The notes beneath the pieces are model-generated. The model worked only from the letters and a program-made list of their open reading frames with translations. It did no database searches and was not told the DNA's origin. Shown here one piece after another: positions 34,519 to 44,106 of a stretch of 64,000 nt of DNA. Position numbers and translations under genes: made by a program. Source of the DNA: Rhodoferax sp. (GTDB taxonomy: Bacteria; Pseudomonadota; Gammaproteobacteria; Burkholderiales; Burkholderiaceae_C); contig NZ_JAUYQD010000034.1 of assembly GCF_030697375.1 (NCBI RefSeq), forward strand, positions 49,485 to 113,484, written 5' to 3'. The first letter of the stretch is position 1. Each line of letters opens with the position of its first letter.

Positions 34519-35265
34519 ATGGAAACCCCGTTCACACCACCACACGACACGCCTGAACAGCAATTGCAATCGCTCCAGGCCATGCTGTTTGCCTTCGCCT
34601 CCTTGGCGGAGTTGCGCGAGTCGGACACCGAAAACCACATCTTGCGGGTGCAGCACTATGTGCGTGCGCTTACGCTGCAACTGCAGACCCGCCCCGAGTT
34701 TGCACCGGTGCTCACCCCTGGCTACATTGCATCCCTGTGCCAGTGCGTGCCGGTGTACGACCTGGGCACGGTAGGGGTGCCCGACCGCATCTTGCTCAAA
34801 CCCGGTCGCCTGGATGCGGAAGAACTTGGCATCATGCGCACCCATACCCAACTGGGCTACGACGCCCTGGTGCGGGCCGAGAAAAAACTGGGCTGCAGCA
34901 CACCCATGTTGGCCATGGCCAAAGAAGTCGCCCTGTCGCACCAGGAAAAATGGGATGGCAGTGGTTATCCGCGCGGCCTGTCGGGGGCCCTCATCCCGCT
35001 GCCGGCGCGCATCATTGCACTGGCCGACGTCTACGACGCCCTCATCACCAGCAAGGTCTACAAGAGCGGCGTGCCCCATGATCGCGCCATGCAGATCATT
35101 TTCAGCGAGCGCGGCGCCCACTTTGACCCCGATCTGGTGGATGTGTTCATGGAAATTGAAAACGAGTTCGCCCTCATTGCGCTGCGTTTTGCCGACACCG
35201 AGGCCGACATGCAGCAAAAAATCGAGTACATGGCCAATGCCATTGCGGAGGTCGCGGTTTTATAA
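34519..35265 (+). CDS. HD-GYP-like protein with degenerate metal site
   Basis: The 248-residue protein matches the HD-GYP phosphodiesterase domain over almost its entire length, including HTQLGYDAL and the GYP loop EKWDGSGYPRGL. Active cyclic-di-GMP phosphodiesterases have HDxGK; here the motif reads YDLGT (Tyr80, Asp81, Thr84), and HHE is HQE (His141-Gln142). Loss of two metal ligands and of the Lys predicts little or no hydrolysis, so it may bind the nucleotide or a partner only. ATG 34519 has GAGGAG upstream. It has no receiver domain. A dispersed repeat follows. Confidence 0.82.
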   Translation: METPFTPPHDTPEQQLQSLQAMLFAFASLAELRESDTENHILRVQHYVRALTLQLQTRPEFAPVLTPGYIASLCQCVPVYDLGTVGVPDRILLKPGRLDAEELGIMRTHTQLGYDALVRAEKKLGCSTPMLAMAKEVALSHQEKWDGSGYPRGLSGALIPLPARIIALADVYDALITSKVYKSGVPHDRAMQIIFSERGAHFDPDLVDVFMEIENEFALIALRFADTEADMQQKIEYMANAIAEVAVL

Positions 35266-35268
35266 ACG

Positions 35269-35328
35269 AAAAGCGCTGCTGGCCCTTGTGCAACAAGCGT
35301 CAGCAGCTAGTATTTCGATAGCGTTTTG
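35269..35328 (+). repeat. Dispersed repeat copy f
   Basis: A diverged copy, GCGTCAGCAGCTAGTATTTC then GATAGCG, in the convergent gap between the HD-GYP-like gene and the giant FecR-domain gene. It may serve as a bidirectional transcript end. Confidence 0.5.
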
Positions 35329-35337
35329 AGGCTGAAA

Positions 35338-38300
35338 TCAGGGGCGCTGGAACACCACCACGCCATTGACAGTCCCCGCATTGGCCCCCACTTTGGTGAA
35401 TCCGTAGGCCATCCCTGCCGCCTTGCCATTGGCCCCGGCAAACCCGCCTACCAGAGTGCCTTGGTTGGTGGTGCCGCAAGCGGCGCCGCTGCAGCCCACC
35501 GCCAGGTTGCTGGCACCACCGACGCGGCTGTCGGCCATGAAGAAGGAGCGCTGCTGGATGGGCACACCGGTTGCGCTGGCGCCCAGCGTGGTGCCCGCCA
35601 CGGTGACATTGACCCCCACATCCACGGTTTGGGCTGTGAAGTTGGCACTCAGACTGGCGCTGTTGAGTGTGCCTACATTGCCCATGTGGTCGGTGGGGGC
35701 GGTGCTTCCCGCCATGGTGTAGCTGTAGGTGCCGTTGGTGGGCAAGGCCACCGGTGCCGTCATTAAGGGACCGGTGATGACATGCGCTCCGCCAGCCAGG
35801 GTCAGGCTCTGCACGGCACCCGTTGCACGCTTGGTCACATCGGCGGTGCTGCCCGGCATCCAACGGCCCCAGTTGACCGCTAGGCCGTCAATCACCGCAC
35901 TGCCGGTCTCGGTGTGCGTGCCGCTGGTGAAATCAAGGGTGCTTTCGCCGTGGTCGAATTTGCGCGCGTCACCAGAGCCGACCAGGATGGTGCGGCTGGC
36001 TGCGCTGTAAGTGCCATTCACTTTGGCTTCGGGTTGGCTGGCCGTGGGGTCGCTGAGGGAGGTGAGCAGCATGCGGTAGGGCGTGCTGGCGTCATTGGCG
36101 CTGCTGGCGGCGAAGGCCGCCACGCCCTGCACCCGTTCGTAGGAGGGGCCCGCAACCATGCCACCCAGGTTGAATTTGAGGATGGCGTTGTTAAAGTCGG
36201 TTCCCGCCAGTTGCCCGCTGATGTCGCCATTGGCACTTTGGCCATCGACCGTCACACTCAGGTAGCCGGGCGTATCTGCACTGCGGTAGCTGTCGGCATA
36301 AAAACCGCTGTGTGCATTGTTGCTGACGAATTGCAGCGGAGCATTGCTGGTGCTGGCAAGCCAGTTGTGGCCGTTGACGCTGGCTTTCAGGCTGAGTCCC
36401 ACGGTTTGGGTGCTGAAGTTCACGGTGAGGGAGGTGCTGGCACCGTCGAAGCTGCCATGGCTGGTGTTGGACAGGGTGGTGATATCGCCCCCCAAGAGCG
36501 TGTAGCCCGCGGCGGTGTTGGTCAGCACCTGGGACAGGTACACCGGGGTAGGCTCCGGGGCGGTAATCCACAGCAACTCGTTGGTGCCGGGGGGGTAGCT
36601 CCCGCTCAGGGCCATGGTGCTGCCTGCGGCCCAGATGCCCCAATCGATTTGTCCTGAACCAGCGCTGCCTACGGGCGTCTGCGCGCTGCTGCCAGCGCCA
36701 ATGGTGATGCTGGTGTTGAATGAACTCTCGCCCCAGGATTGGAGCACCCCGGCGTCAAAGACGGGGGCCGTTGCCAACTGGCTCAACTCCCAACTGGTGG
36801 CGAGCACCTTGCCACCGGTCGGTGCGGCCACACCGTCGCTGACGACCGGGTTGCCGCCCACCCCGATGCGGTCATAGGCCACCAGGCCGCCGACATTCAA
36901 ATTCAAGCCACTGGAGGAGCCGGTTTGCAGCGTATATTGCACGATGGCCCCCGCGTAGTTCTGGCCGACAAAGGCGCCGTTGAGATCGGCGCTGCAGGTG
37001 ACGCACACCGGCGTGCTGCCGCTGAGGGGGGCCGTGTCCACCTTGACCACCGCACTGCTGGCGTTAAAGGTCGCACCAGCGCCATTGCTGGTGCTGTTGA
37101 AAGACAAGGGCATGGCGGTGCTGCTGAGCGACCAGTTCGTGCCGGAGGTGGTTCCCGCCAGCGCCATATCCACGGTTTGGGTGGTGAAATTGGCGCTCAA
37201 GGAAGCCGAAGTGGCGGTGCTGTTGCTCCAGCTTGCACTGTCTTTGGACACATGCAGCACCGGGGTGTAGCTAAAGCTGCCCACCAGCGGACCGGTGTTG
37301 GTGCCAAACACCACGGCTGAATCCACATAACCTTGCGCGCCCACCATGTAGACCGGAAGCGGGCTCACTGAATGGTTTTCGGGGGAGGGCTGCAGGGTGA
37401 ACTGGTTGCTGGTGATCACGTTGCTGACCGTTTCCCAAATGCCGTACTTGATGCCGCCGCTGAGCGCCGTGACCGGGATGCTGCTGGTGGGGTTGATCAG
37501 GGTGGTGGTTTGCAGGCCCAGACCCATGGCGTAGCGCTGCACCAGGGTAATGGGCGCATCGCCAGACAAGGTCAGGTCGCCCGACTTGGCGATGAAATTG
37601 TTACCCATGGAAAAGCTTCCCGTCATCGCCACGGCGGTACCGACGGCACTGTAACTGGCGACGCCACTGCTGACGGTGGGCGCGGTGCCCGCTTGGAATG
37701 CCACCAGGCCGTCCACCGCGTTGCTGACCGGGTCGTTAGGGTACATGGGGGTGGACCACAGCCGGTACAGCAGGCCGGCGCTGGCCGCGCCATCGCCGGC
37801 CAGCCCGCCGCCCAGGGTGCTGCTGTAGCCGGTGCCCCCGGCGCTGCAGACACCGGTGGTGCAGGCGGTGGAGGTGCTGCTGGCCGTGCTGGACTCAAAC
37901 CCGCCCAGCGGGCCAATGGCCATGCCCGTGGACGTGAGCTGGAAGGTGCCTGCCATGGTGCCCGTGCCCATGGTGAGGTTGGCGCTGGCATCCAAAGTCC
38001 CGGCGGTGAAGTTGGCGCTGAGGGTGGCGCTGTTGAGCGTGCCCAGATTGCCGGCCGCATCCACCGGCTGGGTGGCGGCGACTTGGCTGTAGCTGGTGGT
38101 TCCGGTCAGTGAGGGAACATAGTTGAGGGCGGGCGGCAGAATGACGGCCCACAGGCTGGCCGCAGGCGTGGCGCTGGAGATGGCGACGCTGTTGTTGTCG
38201 CTGACCGTGACGGTGGCGCCCATCCAGCGGCCGCCGTAAATGCTGTTGTCGGCCAGTTTGAAGGTGTCGGCCGCGGTGCCGCCGGTGTATTTCACATTGG

Positions 38301-41300
38301 CGCTGGCGATGGGGCTGCCTATGGCGGAGCCATTTTGGAATGCCCGCACCCCATAGGCCAGGTCGCGCGCCTCCACCAGATTGCCGTTGCCGTCCAGCAC
38401 CACGGTGGTGTTTGCCACCGGTGAGCTGCTGCTGGCTTGGCCTGCGTTGTAGCTGCTGGCGCTGCCCACTGGCAGCACCGCCACGGCGTGGACATTGCGG
38501 CTTACCGCTGGGTTGTGGTAACCGGCAATGGCGCTTTGGGAGGCCACGGTGGCGGCGTTGCCGCTGATGCCACTCAGTCCGGTGGACGTGGCCGCCAAGG
38601 CCGTTTGCGCGTCGGTGTAGGCGGTCTGGGCAATGCCCAAATAGGTGCTGGCGGTGTTGGCATGGGATTGGGCCTGGCCAGCCTGGTCGATGGCGTTGGT
38701 GATCGCAGTTTGCGCGTCCGCCAGATTGGCCTGGATGGCGGTCAGCGTCGCCTCCACTGCTGCACGCTCGGTTGCGGCCAGGGCTTGTTTGGACTGGGCA
38801 ATGGCGAGTTGGCCTTGCGCCAGGGTGCGCTGGGCTTGGGCACCGGTCAGGTCTCCGCTGGCCTGCAAGGAGGCCGCCAGGGTCGCCGCCGCTTGGGCTG
38901 CGTTGGCGGCCGTTTGGGCGGCGGTGGTGGCAGCCTGGGCATTGGCCAGGTGGGTGGCGTTGGTGCTGGCGGCTGCGCTTTGTGCGGTGGTCAACGCCGT
39001 GTTGCTGGTGTTGGCGGTGCCCAAGCTGCTGGTGGCGTTGGTGAAGGCCGGGTTGGCGGATTCCAACTCGGATTGCGAGAGGATTTGTTTGAGTGTCAGC
39101 AGGTCGTTGTTGCTGCTCACTGCGGTGGCTGCGTCCTGCACTGCGGTGGCTGCGGCTTGCAAAGCGGTGTTGGTGGCTTGGGCGCTGCTGAGTGCCGGGC
39201 TGGCGCTGCTGTCGCGGTAGCTGCCATGGGCGGTGTACAGGGTTTGTGCGGCGGCGAGTTGGCTGGCGATGCTGGTGGCGATGCTGTTGGCAGTGCTGGC
39301 ATTGGCATTGGCCGTGGTCAGGTTGGCGGGCACCAGGGTGCTGACCGTGGTATTGGTGGTGTTCGCCGCCGCAATGGCCGAGGTGGCGGCATTGACGGCA
39401 GACACTGCACTTGCCGTGTTGGCAGGCGCCAGGGCGGCCGTTTGCGTGCTGGCGGTTTGCAATGCAGTGGTGGCGCTTTGGGCGGCGGTGGCCGCGACCT
39501 GTGCCGCAGTCGCAGCGGTTTGGGCCTGCCCGGCTATGTTATCGACGGTAGGCGCGGTGCCCGCCTGGAATGCCACCAGGCCGTCCACCGCGTTGCTGAC
39601 CGGGTCGTTAGGGTACATGGGGATGGACCACAGCCGGTACAGCAGGCCGGCACTGGCCGCGCCATTGCCGGCCAGCCCGCCGCCCAGGCGGCTGCTGTAG
39701 CCGGAGCCCCCGGCACTGCAGCCACCGGTGGTGCAGGCGGTGGTGGCGCTGCTGGCCGTGCTGGACTCAAACCCGCCCAGTGGGCCAATGGCCATGCCCG
39801 TGGATGTGAGCTGGAAGGTGCCTGCCATGGTGCCTGAGCCCATGGTGAGGTTGGCGCTGGCATCCAGAGTCCCGGCGGTGAAGTTGGCGCTGAGGGTGGC
39901 GCTGTTGAGCGTGCCCAGATTGCCGGCCGCATCCACGGGCTGGGTGGCGGCGACTTGGCTGTAGCTGGTGGTTCCGGTCAGTGAGGAAACATAGTTGAGG
40001 GCGGGCGGCAGGATGACGGCCCACAGGCTTGCCGCCGGTGTGGCGCTGGAGGTGTTGGTGCTATTGTTGTTGTCGCTGACCGTGACGGTGGCACCCATCC
40101 AGCGGCCGCCGTAAATGCTGTTGTCGGCCAGTTTGAAGGTGTCGGCCGCGGTGCCGCCTGTGTATTTCACATTGGCGCTGGCGATGGGGCTGCCTATGGC
40201 GGAGCCATTTTGGAATGCCCGCACCCCATAGGCCAGGTCGCGCGCCTCCACCAGATTGCCGTTGCCGTCCAGCACCACGGTGGTGTTGGCCACCGGTGAG
40301 CTGCTGCTGGCTTGGCCTGCGTTGAAATTGCTGGCGCTGCCGACCGGCAGCACCGCCATGGCCAGAATGCCAGTGGTGGCGCGGGGGTGGCTGTAGGCGG
40401 CCAGTGGCGCATTTTCGGCCACTACGCCGGCTTTGTACTCCACCGTGGCGTATTCGCTGCCGAGCAGCTCCATGGCGGCGCTGGCATCCGTTGCCTTGGT
40501 GCCTGCCAGGGTCGCGGCGGCGAAGGCACTGTCTGCCGCGGTGCTGGCAGCACTGGCGCTGGTGGCGGCAAGACCGGCCGCAGTGTTGCCCTCGCTGGCC
40601 AGTGTCTGGGCTTGGCTGAGCGCGGTGGCCAGCGCGTCGCGTTTCACTTGGACAAGGGTGAGTTTCGCTTGCGCGGTGTCGCGGGCTTGCTGTGCCAGCG
40701 TAAGTTGTGCTTGGGCTCCCACCAAATCACCACTTTGCTGCAGGCTCAGGGCTTGGGCGGCTGCGGCAGAGGCTTGCTCAGAGGCCGCTTGCGCCGTGCT
40801 GAGGGCGCTGTCCACCTCGGCCAGCAGGGTGCTGTAGCTGGCCAAAGCACTGTCTTTGGTGATGTCAAAAGTGGTCTTTTTGGCCTGGGCCGTTTCCAGG
40901 CCCGCTGCCGCAGCGCTGTTCTTGGGACTGGCGGTGGAGAGGTTGGCCACAGCCTGGCTCTTGGCGCTGGTCCAATCGTTGACCGCATTCACCACGCTGT
41001 CCTTGGCGCTTTGGACATTGGCGGCATGGGTGTCGAGGTAGCCCTTGTATTCCGTCGCGGTGGCCAGCGCGGTGGTGGCATCGCTGGTGGCAAAGCTGCC
41101 GTTGGCGCTGTTTTTGGCGCTGGCCGTGCTGAGCTGGCTTGCCGCCGTGGTTTTCAGCGCGCTTGCATTCGCAGCGGTGGTGTTGGCCTGTGTGGTGTCG
41201 GCCGGGGCGCTGGTGCCCAGGCCGTTGACCAGATTTTGCGCTTCCTCGGTCTTGGTCTTGCTTTGGGCCACAGCGGCTGAGGCTGCAGAAATGTCCAAGA

Positions 41301-42570
41301 CCAAAGCACTCAAGTTGCTCTTGCTGGCCATGAGGGCTGTGCGTGCCGTGCCCACCGCATCGCTCGCCGCCAGCGCGGCGTTGGCAGCGGCTTGGGCCTG
41401 CGCGGCGACCAGGCCATCGGATACGGCAAGCACCTGCCCACTGGATGTGGTTGCGGCGGCCGTGGTCAGGTTGACGGTGGTGCCTCCCGTTACGGTGGCG
41501 GTGGTCGGTGCGGTGGTGTTCGTGGTGGGTGGCGCGGTGAGGATGGTTTGCGCGGTGCTGGGCGGGGGCGGTGGCGGCGTGTTGGAGAGGGGGATCAGGT
41601 TGGCATTGGGCGCCACGCTGTCCACTACGGCGGTGGTCCGCAGGATGGGGGGGGCGGCGGGTTCCGCCAGTGGGGCGCCAGGGGCGGCGTTGGGTGTGGT
41701 GGCGCCGGGGCGGGGCGCGGTGTTGGGGCTGGTCCCGCTGGGTGCCTCCTCCGCTGGGGGGCGGTTTTCCGTGTTGTTGCCGGTGGGGGGCGCGCTGGCT
41801 GTTTGCGTCCCGGGGCTGGGTGCCTCTCCCGCTGGCGCGCTGCCTTCGGTGGGGCTCGCAGCGGGGCTGGTGTTGCCGGCCACCGCGTTCTCCTTTTTGG
41901 CGCCGGGGGCGGGCGCTGCGGGGGTCTGCGCCACGGTAAAGACCTTGGTGTTGATGGGCTGCACCAGCGGCGGCTGGTTCAGTCCGGCGGCAAAACCCAT
42001 CTGGTTGGGCGTCACGTTGATGCTGCCCTGGTTGGTGGTCAGTGTGGTTTCGCCCACGTTGACCTTGCTGTAGGCCCCGGCGGGTGCGAGCTGGGCCAAG
42101 GCGCTGCCCGGCACGATCAAAAAGGTTTCGTGGTCGGTGCCGCGAATGCCGATGGTGGCCACCGGCGTGACGATGCGGTAATTGGTCTTGTTGAGTTGCC
42201 CCACCAGCCCGGTGACGGCGCGAAAGCCGCCTTTGAGCAGTGAGAAAAAGCTGCGCTCGGTGCCGTCTTGTTTGCCGTTAAAGACAAATTGGTCGAACTT
42301 CAGCTGCGTCTCGGAGCGCACCGCCACCATGCCGCCGTCTTGCATGCGAATTTGTGCCGAAGCCGCCGCCGCCGAGGTGAGTGTGTCGCCCTCGCGGACG
42401 GCATCGCCTTTTTGCAGCGACCGCGCCGGGCCGCTGGCGCTGCTCAATTGCACATTGCCGTTGACAAATTGCACATGTCCGGCCACGTCGGCGTAGGCGA
42501 CCGGGCCCAAAAATGCCGTGCAGGCGACGGAGACGCTCCAGCGCACCAAGGGGGTTGTCATGCGGTTCAT
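35338..42570 (-). CDS. Giant exported FecR-domain protein with internal repeats (2,410 residues)
   Basis: A signal peptide (VACTAFLGPVAYA) is followed by a FecR domain at about 28-150 (GHVQFVNGNVQLS, IGIRGTDHETFLI). A Pro/Ala-rich linker covers about 215-340, then Ala/Thr/Ser-rich, probably helical regions at about 360-720 and 1010-1340. Two nearly identical modules of about 270 residues lie at about 734-1006 and 1359-1630, and a beta-rich C-terminal third follows. The motif LSANFT(A/T)xT(L/V)D recurs five times, once in each module and in three further places, each followed by a strand ending in Gly. This recalls the strand pattern of TbpB-like eight-stranded barrels. The gene is 18 bases downstream of a TPR/outer-membrane barrel gene and is probably its cargo. 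Function is otherwise unknown. Confidence 0.85.
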   Translation of the reverse strand: MNRMTTPLVRWSVSVACTAFLGPVAYADVAGHVQFVNGNVQLSSASGPARSLQKGDAVREGDTLTSAAAASAQIRMQDGGMVAVRSETQLKFDQFVFNGKQDGTERSFFSLLKGGFRAVTGLVGQLNKTNYRIVTPVATIGIRGTDHETFLIVPGSALAQLAPAGAYSKVNVGETTLTTNQGSINVTPNQMGFAAGLNQPPLVQPINTKVFTVAQTPAAPAPGAKKENAVAGNTSPAASPTEGSAPAGEAPSPGTQTASAPPTGNNTENRPPAEEAPSGTSPNTAPRPGATTPNAAPGAPLAEPAAPPILRTTAVVDSVAPNANLIPLSNTPPPPPPSTAQTILTAPPTTNTTAPTTATVTGGTTVNLTTAAATTSSGQVLAVSDGLVAAQAQAAANAALAASDAVGTARTALMASKSNLSALVLDISAASAAVAQSKTKTEEAQNLVNGLGTSAPADTTQANTTAANASALKTTAASQLSTASAKNSANGSFATSDATTALATATEYKGYLDTHAANVQSAKDSVVNAVNDWTSAKSQAVANLSTASPKNSAAAAGLETAQAKKTTFDITKDSALASYSTLLAEVDSALSTAQAASEQASAAAAQALSLQQSGDLVGAQAQLTLAQQARDTAQAKLTLVQVKRDALATALSQAQTLASEGNTAAGLAATSASAASTAADSAFAAATLAGTKATDASAAMELLGSEYATVEYKAGVVAENAPLAAYSHPRATTGILAMAVLPVGSASNFNAGQASSSSPVANTTVVLDGNGNLVEARDLAYGVRAFQNGSAIGSPIASANVKYTGGTAADTFKLADNSIYGGRWMGATVTVSDNNNSTNTSSATPAASLWAVILPPALNYVSSLTGTTSYSQVAATQPVDAAGNLGTLNSATLSANFTAGTLDASANLTMGSGTMAGTFQLTSTGMAIGPLGGFESSTASSATTACTTGGCSAGGSGYSSRLGGGLAGNGAASAGLLYRLWSIPMYPNDPVSNAVDGLVAFQAGTAPTVDNIAGQAQTAATAAQVAATAAQSATTALQTASTQTAALAPANTASAVSAVNAATSAIAAANTTNTTVSTLVPANLTTANANASTANSIATSIASQLAAAQTLYTAHGSYRDSSASPALSSAQATNTALQAAATAVQDAATAVSSNNDLLTLKQILSQSELESANPAFTNATSSLGTANTSNTALTTAQSAAASTNATHLANAQAATTAAQTAANAAQAAATLAASLQASGDLTGAQAQRTLAQGQLAIAQSKQALAATERAAVEATLTAIQANLADAQTAITNAIDQAGQAQSHANTASTYLGIAQTAYTDAQTALAATSTGLSGISGNAATVASQSAIAGYHNPAVSRNVHAVAVLPVGSASSYNAGQASSSSPVANTTVVLDGNGNLVEARDLAYGVRAFQNGSAIGSPIASANVKYTGGTAADTFKLADNSIYGGRWMGATVTVSDNNSVAISSATPAASLWAVILPPALNYVPSLTGTTSYSQVAATQPVDAAGNLGTLNSATLSANFTAGTLDASANLTMGTGTMAGTFQLTSTGMAIGPLGGFESSTASSTSTACTTGVCSAGGTGYSSTLGGGLAGDGAASAGLLYRLWSTPMYPNDPVSNAVDGLVAFQAGTAPTVSSGVASYSAVGTAVAMTGSFSMGNNFIAKSGDLTLSGDAPITLVQRYAMGLGLQTTTLINPTSSIPVTALSGGIKYGIWETVSNVITSNQFTLQPSPENHSVSPLPVYMVGAQGYVDSAVVFGTNTGPLVGSFSYTPVLHVSKDSASWSNSTATSASLSANFTTQTVDMALAGTTSGTNWSLSSTAMPLSFNSTSNGAGATFNASSAVVKVDTAPLSGSTPVCVTCSADLNGAFVGQNYAGAIVQYTLQTGSSSGLNLNVGGLVAYDRIGVGGNPVVSDGVAAPTGGKVLATSWELSQLATAPVFDAGVLQSWGESSFNTSITIGAGSSAQTPVGSAGSGQIDWGIWAAGSTMALSGSYPPGTNELLWITAPEPTPVYLSQVLTNTAAGYTLLGGDITTLSNTSHGSFDGASTSLTVNFSTQTVGLSLKASVNGHNWLASTSNAPLQFVSNNAHSGFYADSYRSADTPGYLSVTVDGQSANGDISGQLAGTDFNNAILKFNLGGMVAGPSYERVQGVAAFAASSANDASTPYRMLLTSLSDPTASQPEAKVNGTYSAASRTILVGSGDARKFDHGESTLDFTSGTHTETGSAVIDGLAVNWGRWMPGSTADVTKRATGAVQSLTLAGGAHVITGPLMTAPVALPTNGTYSYTMAGSTAPTDHMGNVGTLNSASLSANFTAQTVDVGVNVTVAGTTLGASATGVPIQQRSFFMADSRVGGASNLAVGCSGAACGTTNQGTLVGGFAGANGKAAGMAYGFTKVGANAGTVNGVVVFQRP
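37679..38493 (-). repeat. Internal 815-bp direct repeat, copy B
   Basis: It is nearly identical to 39551-40368, offset 1872-1875 bases, and encodes the module from LPVGSAS to FQAGTAPTV within the giant protein. The very high nucleotide identity, silent sites included, suggests recent duplication or gene conversion. Confidence 0.9.
39551..40368 (-). repeat. Internal 815-bp direct repeat, copy A
   Basis: This is the N-terminal-proximal partner of 37679-38493 in the giant gene. Small differences include an extra NSTNT stretch after SDNN. Confidence 0.9.
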
Positions 42571-42588
42571 GGGGAGTACCTCGTTCAG

Positions 42589-43989
42589 TTACTGAAAATC
42601 GTGCCGCAGGGTGACCGACAGGTCGGTGCGGTCAAAGCTGTACAGCGCGATGTTGGAATCCTTGCGGGTGAAGCTGAGCTGGGGTTTGAGGGTCCAGGTC
42701 TTGCTCAGGTGCCAGGCCAGGCCCAGATTCAGGTCGGCCTGGGTTTCGCTGCGGTAGTCCATCACCAGATTGTTGATGTTGGCGTATTTGGCGGACTGCC
42801 AGCCCAGGCTGACCGTCCCATCCCAGGTTGCGGACACGGTGGTTTGCACGCCGAAGCGCACGCCGACAAAGTCTTTGCGTCCGTCGAGACGCCCGCCATT
42901 GGGCAGGCCGGGGGAGACCACCGGGGCCACGTCTTTTTCTTGCCCGATAAAAATGCTGCCAAACAGCGCACCCGGGGTGTCGGTGAACAGGTGCACCCCG
43001 CCCGCGCCGATCACGACCTGGTCGGTGTCGCCCTCAATGCGGGCGTCGGTGCTGGGGGAGGTGGCGGGGTAGCCGCTGGCGCGGTTTTGGCTCCATTGGC
43101 CAAAAGCGCTGTACTGCTGGCTGGGGCTGGGGGTGTACTGCCATGCGCCAGCCAATCCTTGCGAGTTGCGGTGCATGGTGCCCCCACTGTCGGTTTGCCC
43201 GCCGGTCAGTGACAGCTTGTAGCCCGCGTTCCCGTCTTGCAGGCTGACGCCGACCTGGGCATCGACCGCGGTGGAGTCGTAGGCGGTGTAGGTGGTGTTG
43301 CCATGTTGGCGCAGATCGGCACTGCCAAACACCCCCCAGCGCGCGTCCAGGCGGTGGCGGATGTCCACTCCGGCGTTGACACCTTCATAGTTGCCCTCCA
43401 GGGTGCTGGACGGTGGCAACTGGTTGCTGGGAAACAAACCGTTCCAAGGAGAGGTGGAGGCAAAGGTAAAGGTCTGCGTGGTGCTGTTGGCAATGTTGCT
43501 GTCGCGCCCCACCACCCCCTCGGCATACCCGGAGACCTGGGTGCGCTGCGCCTGCTCGTGGGCTGCAATCGCGTCCAGGTATTTCTGGATGGTGACGCGG
43601 GCGACCTCGGGCGGGCTTTGCGTCAGCACCAGTTGGAATTCGGTTTTGGCGCGGGGCAGGTCGCCCAGCTGGTAGTAGGCCCGGGCCATGTCGAGCCGGG
43701 CGCCAGCGAAATTGGGGTCCACCGCCAGCACCCGTTCAAACGCCAGCGTGGCCTTGTCGGGCTTGCCGCTGTCCAGCGCGGCAATGCCCAAGAGGTAGTC
43801 AAAACGCACCTCGCCCGCGCGGGCGAATTCCAGGGGCTCCAGCAGGGTGTAGGCCTCTGCGGGCTTGCCCGCATGGAGCAAGGTATCGGCATCGCGTAGC
43901 GCGGGGTCACCCGCCTCTTGCGCCCCTACACCGCTGATGGCCAGCATGACACCAGACAGCACCAAGGCTGCCGAACGACCGAATTTCAT
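42589..43989 (-). CDS. TPR plus outer-membrane barrel protein, Slam/type XI-like translocator
   Basis: A signal peptide (LVLSGVMLAISGVGAQE) is followed by TPR-like helices at about 27-140 (PDKATLAFERVLAVDPNFAG, ARLDMARAYYQLGDLPRAKT). A beta-barrel region makes up the remainder, with alternating strands and turns and a C-terminus LRHDFQ. This order matches Slam proteins (TPR plus DUF560 barrel), which move TbpB-like barrel cargo across the outer membrane. At 466 residues it is close to the Slam size. The last residue is Gln after Phe, slightly off the usual terminal aromatic signal. It is upstream of, and cotranscribed with, the giant FecR-domain gene. A general DUF560 or TPR porin is the alternative. 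Confidence 0.72.
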   Translation of the reverse strand: MKFGRSAALVLSGVMLAISGVGAQEAGDPALRDADTLLHAGKPAEAYTLLEPLEFARAGEVRFDYLLGIAALDSGKPDKATLAFERVLAVDPNFAGARLDMARAYYQLGDLPRAKTEFQLVLTQSPPEVARVTIQKYLDAIAAHEQAQRTQVSGYAEGVVGRDSNIANSTTQTFTFASTSPWNGLFPSNQLPPSSTLEGNYEGVNAGVDIRHRLDARWGVFGSADLRQHGNTTYTAYDSTAVDAQVGVSLQDGNAGYKLSLTGGQTDSGGTMHRNSQGLAGAWQYTPSPSQQYSAFGQWSQNRASGYPATSPSTDARIEGDTDQVVIGAGGVHLFTDTPGALFGSIFIGQEKDVAPVVSPGLPNGGRLDGRKDFVGVRFGVQTTVSATWDGTVSLGWQSAKYANINNLVMDYRSETQADLNLGLAWHLSKTWTLKPQLSFTRKDSNIALYSFDRTDLSVTLRHDFQ

Positions 43990-44106
43990 ATGTTCCGCCC
44001 ATTAAAGACCGCGTCATGCAGGAGATTACCCAAAAACTCTTACGGCATCCATTCAAATTTAAGAGGCGAGGCCTGCCGCGGTCACGCAAGGGGATGGATT
44101 TTTGCA

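Noticed and set aside
38437..39837. 466-codon Gly-rich frame opposite the giant gene
   Set aside because: A shadow of the Ala-rich repeats on the other strand; composition mirrors them.
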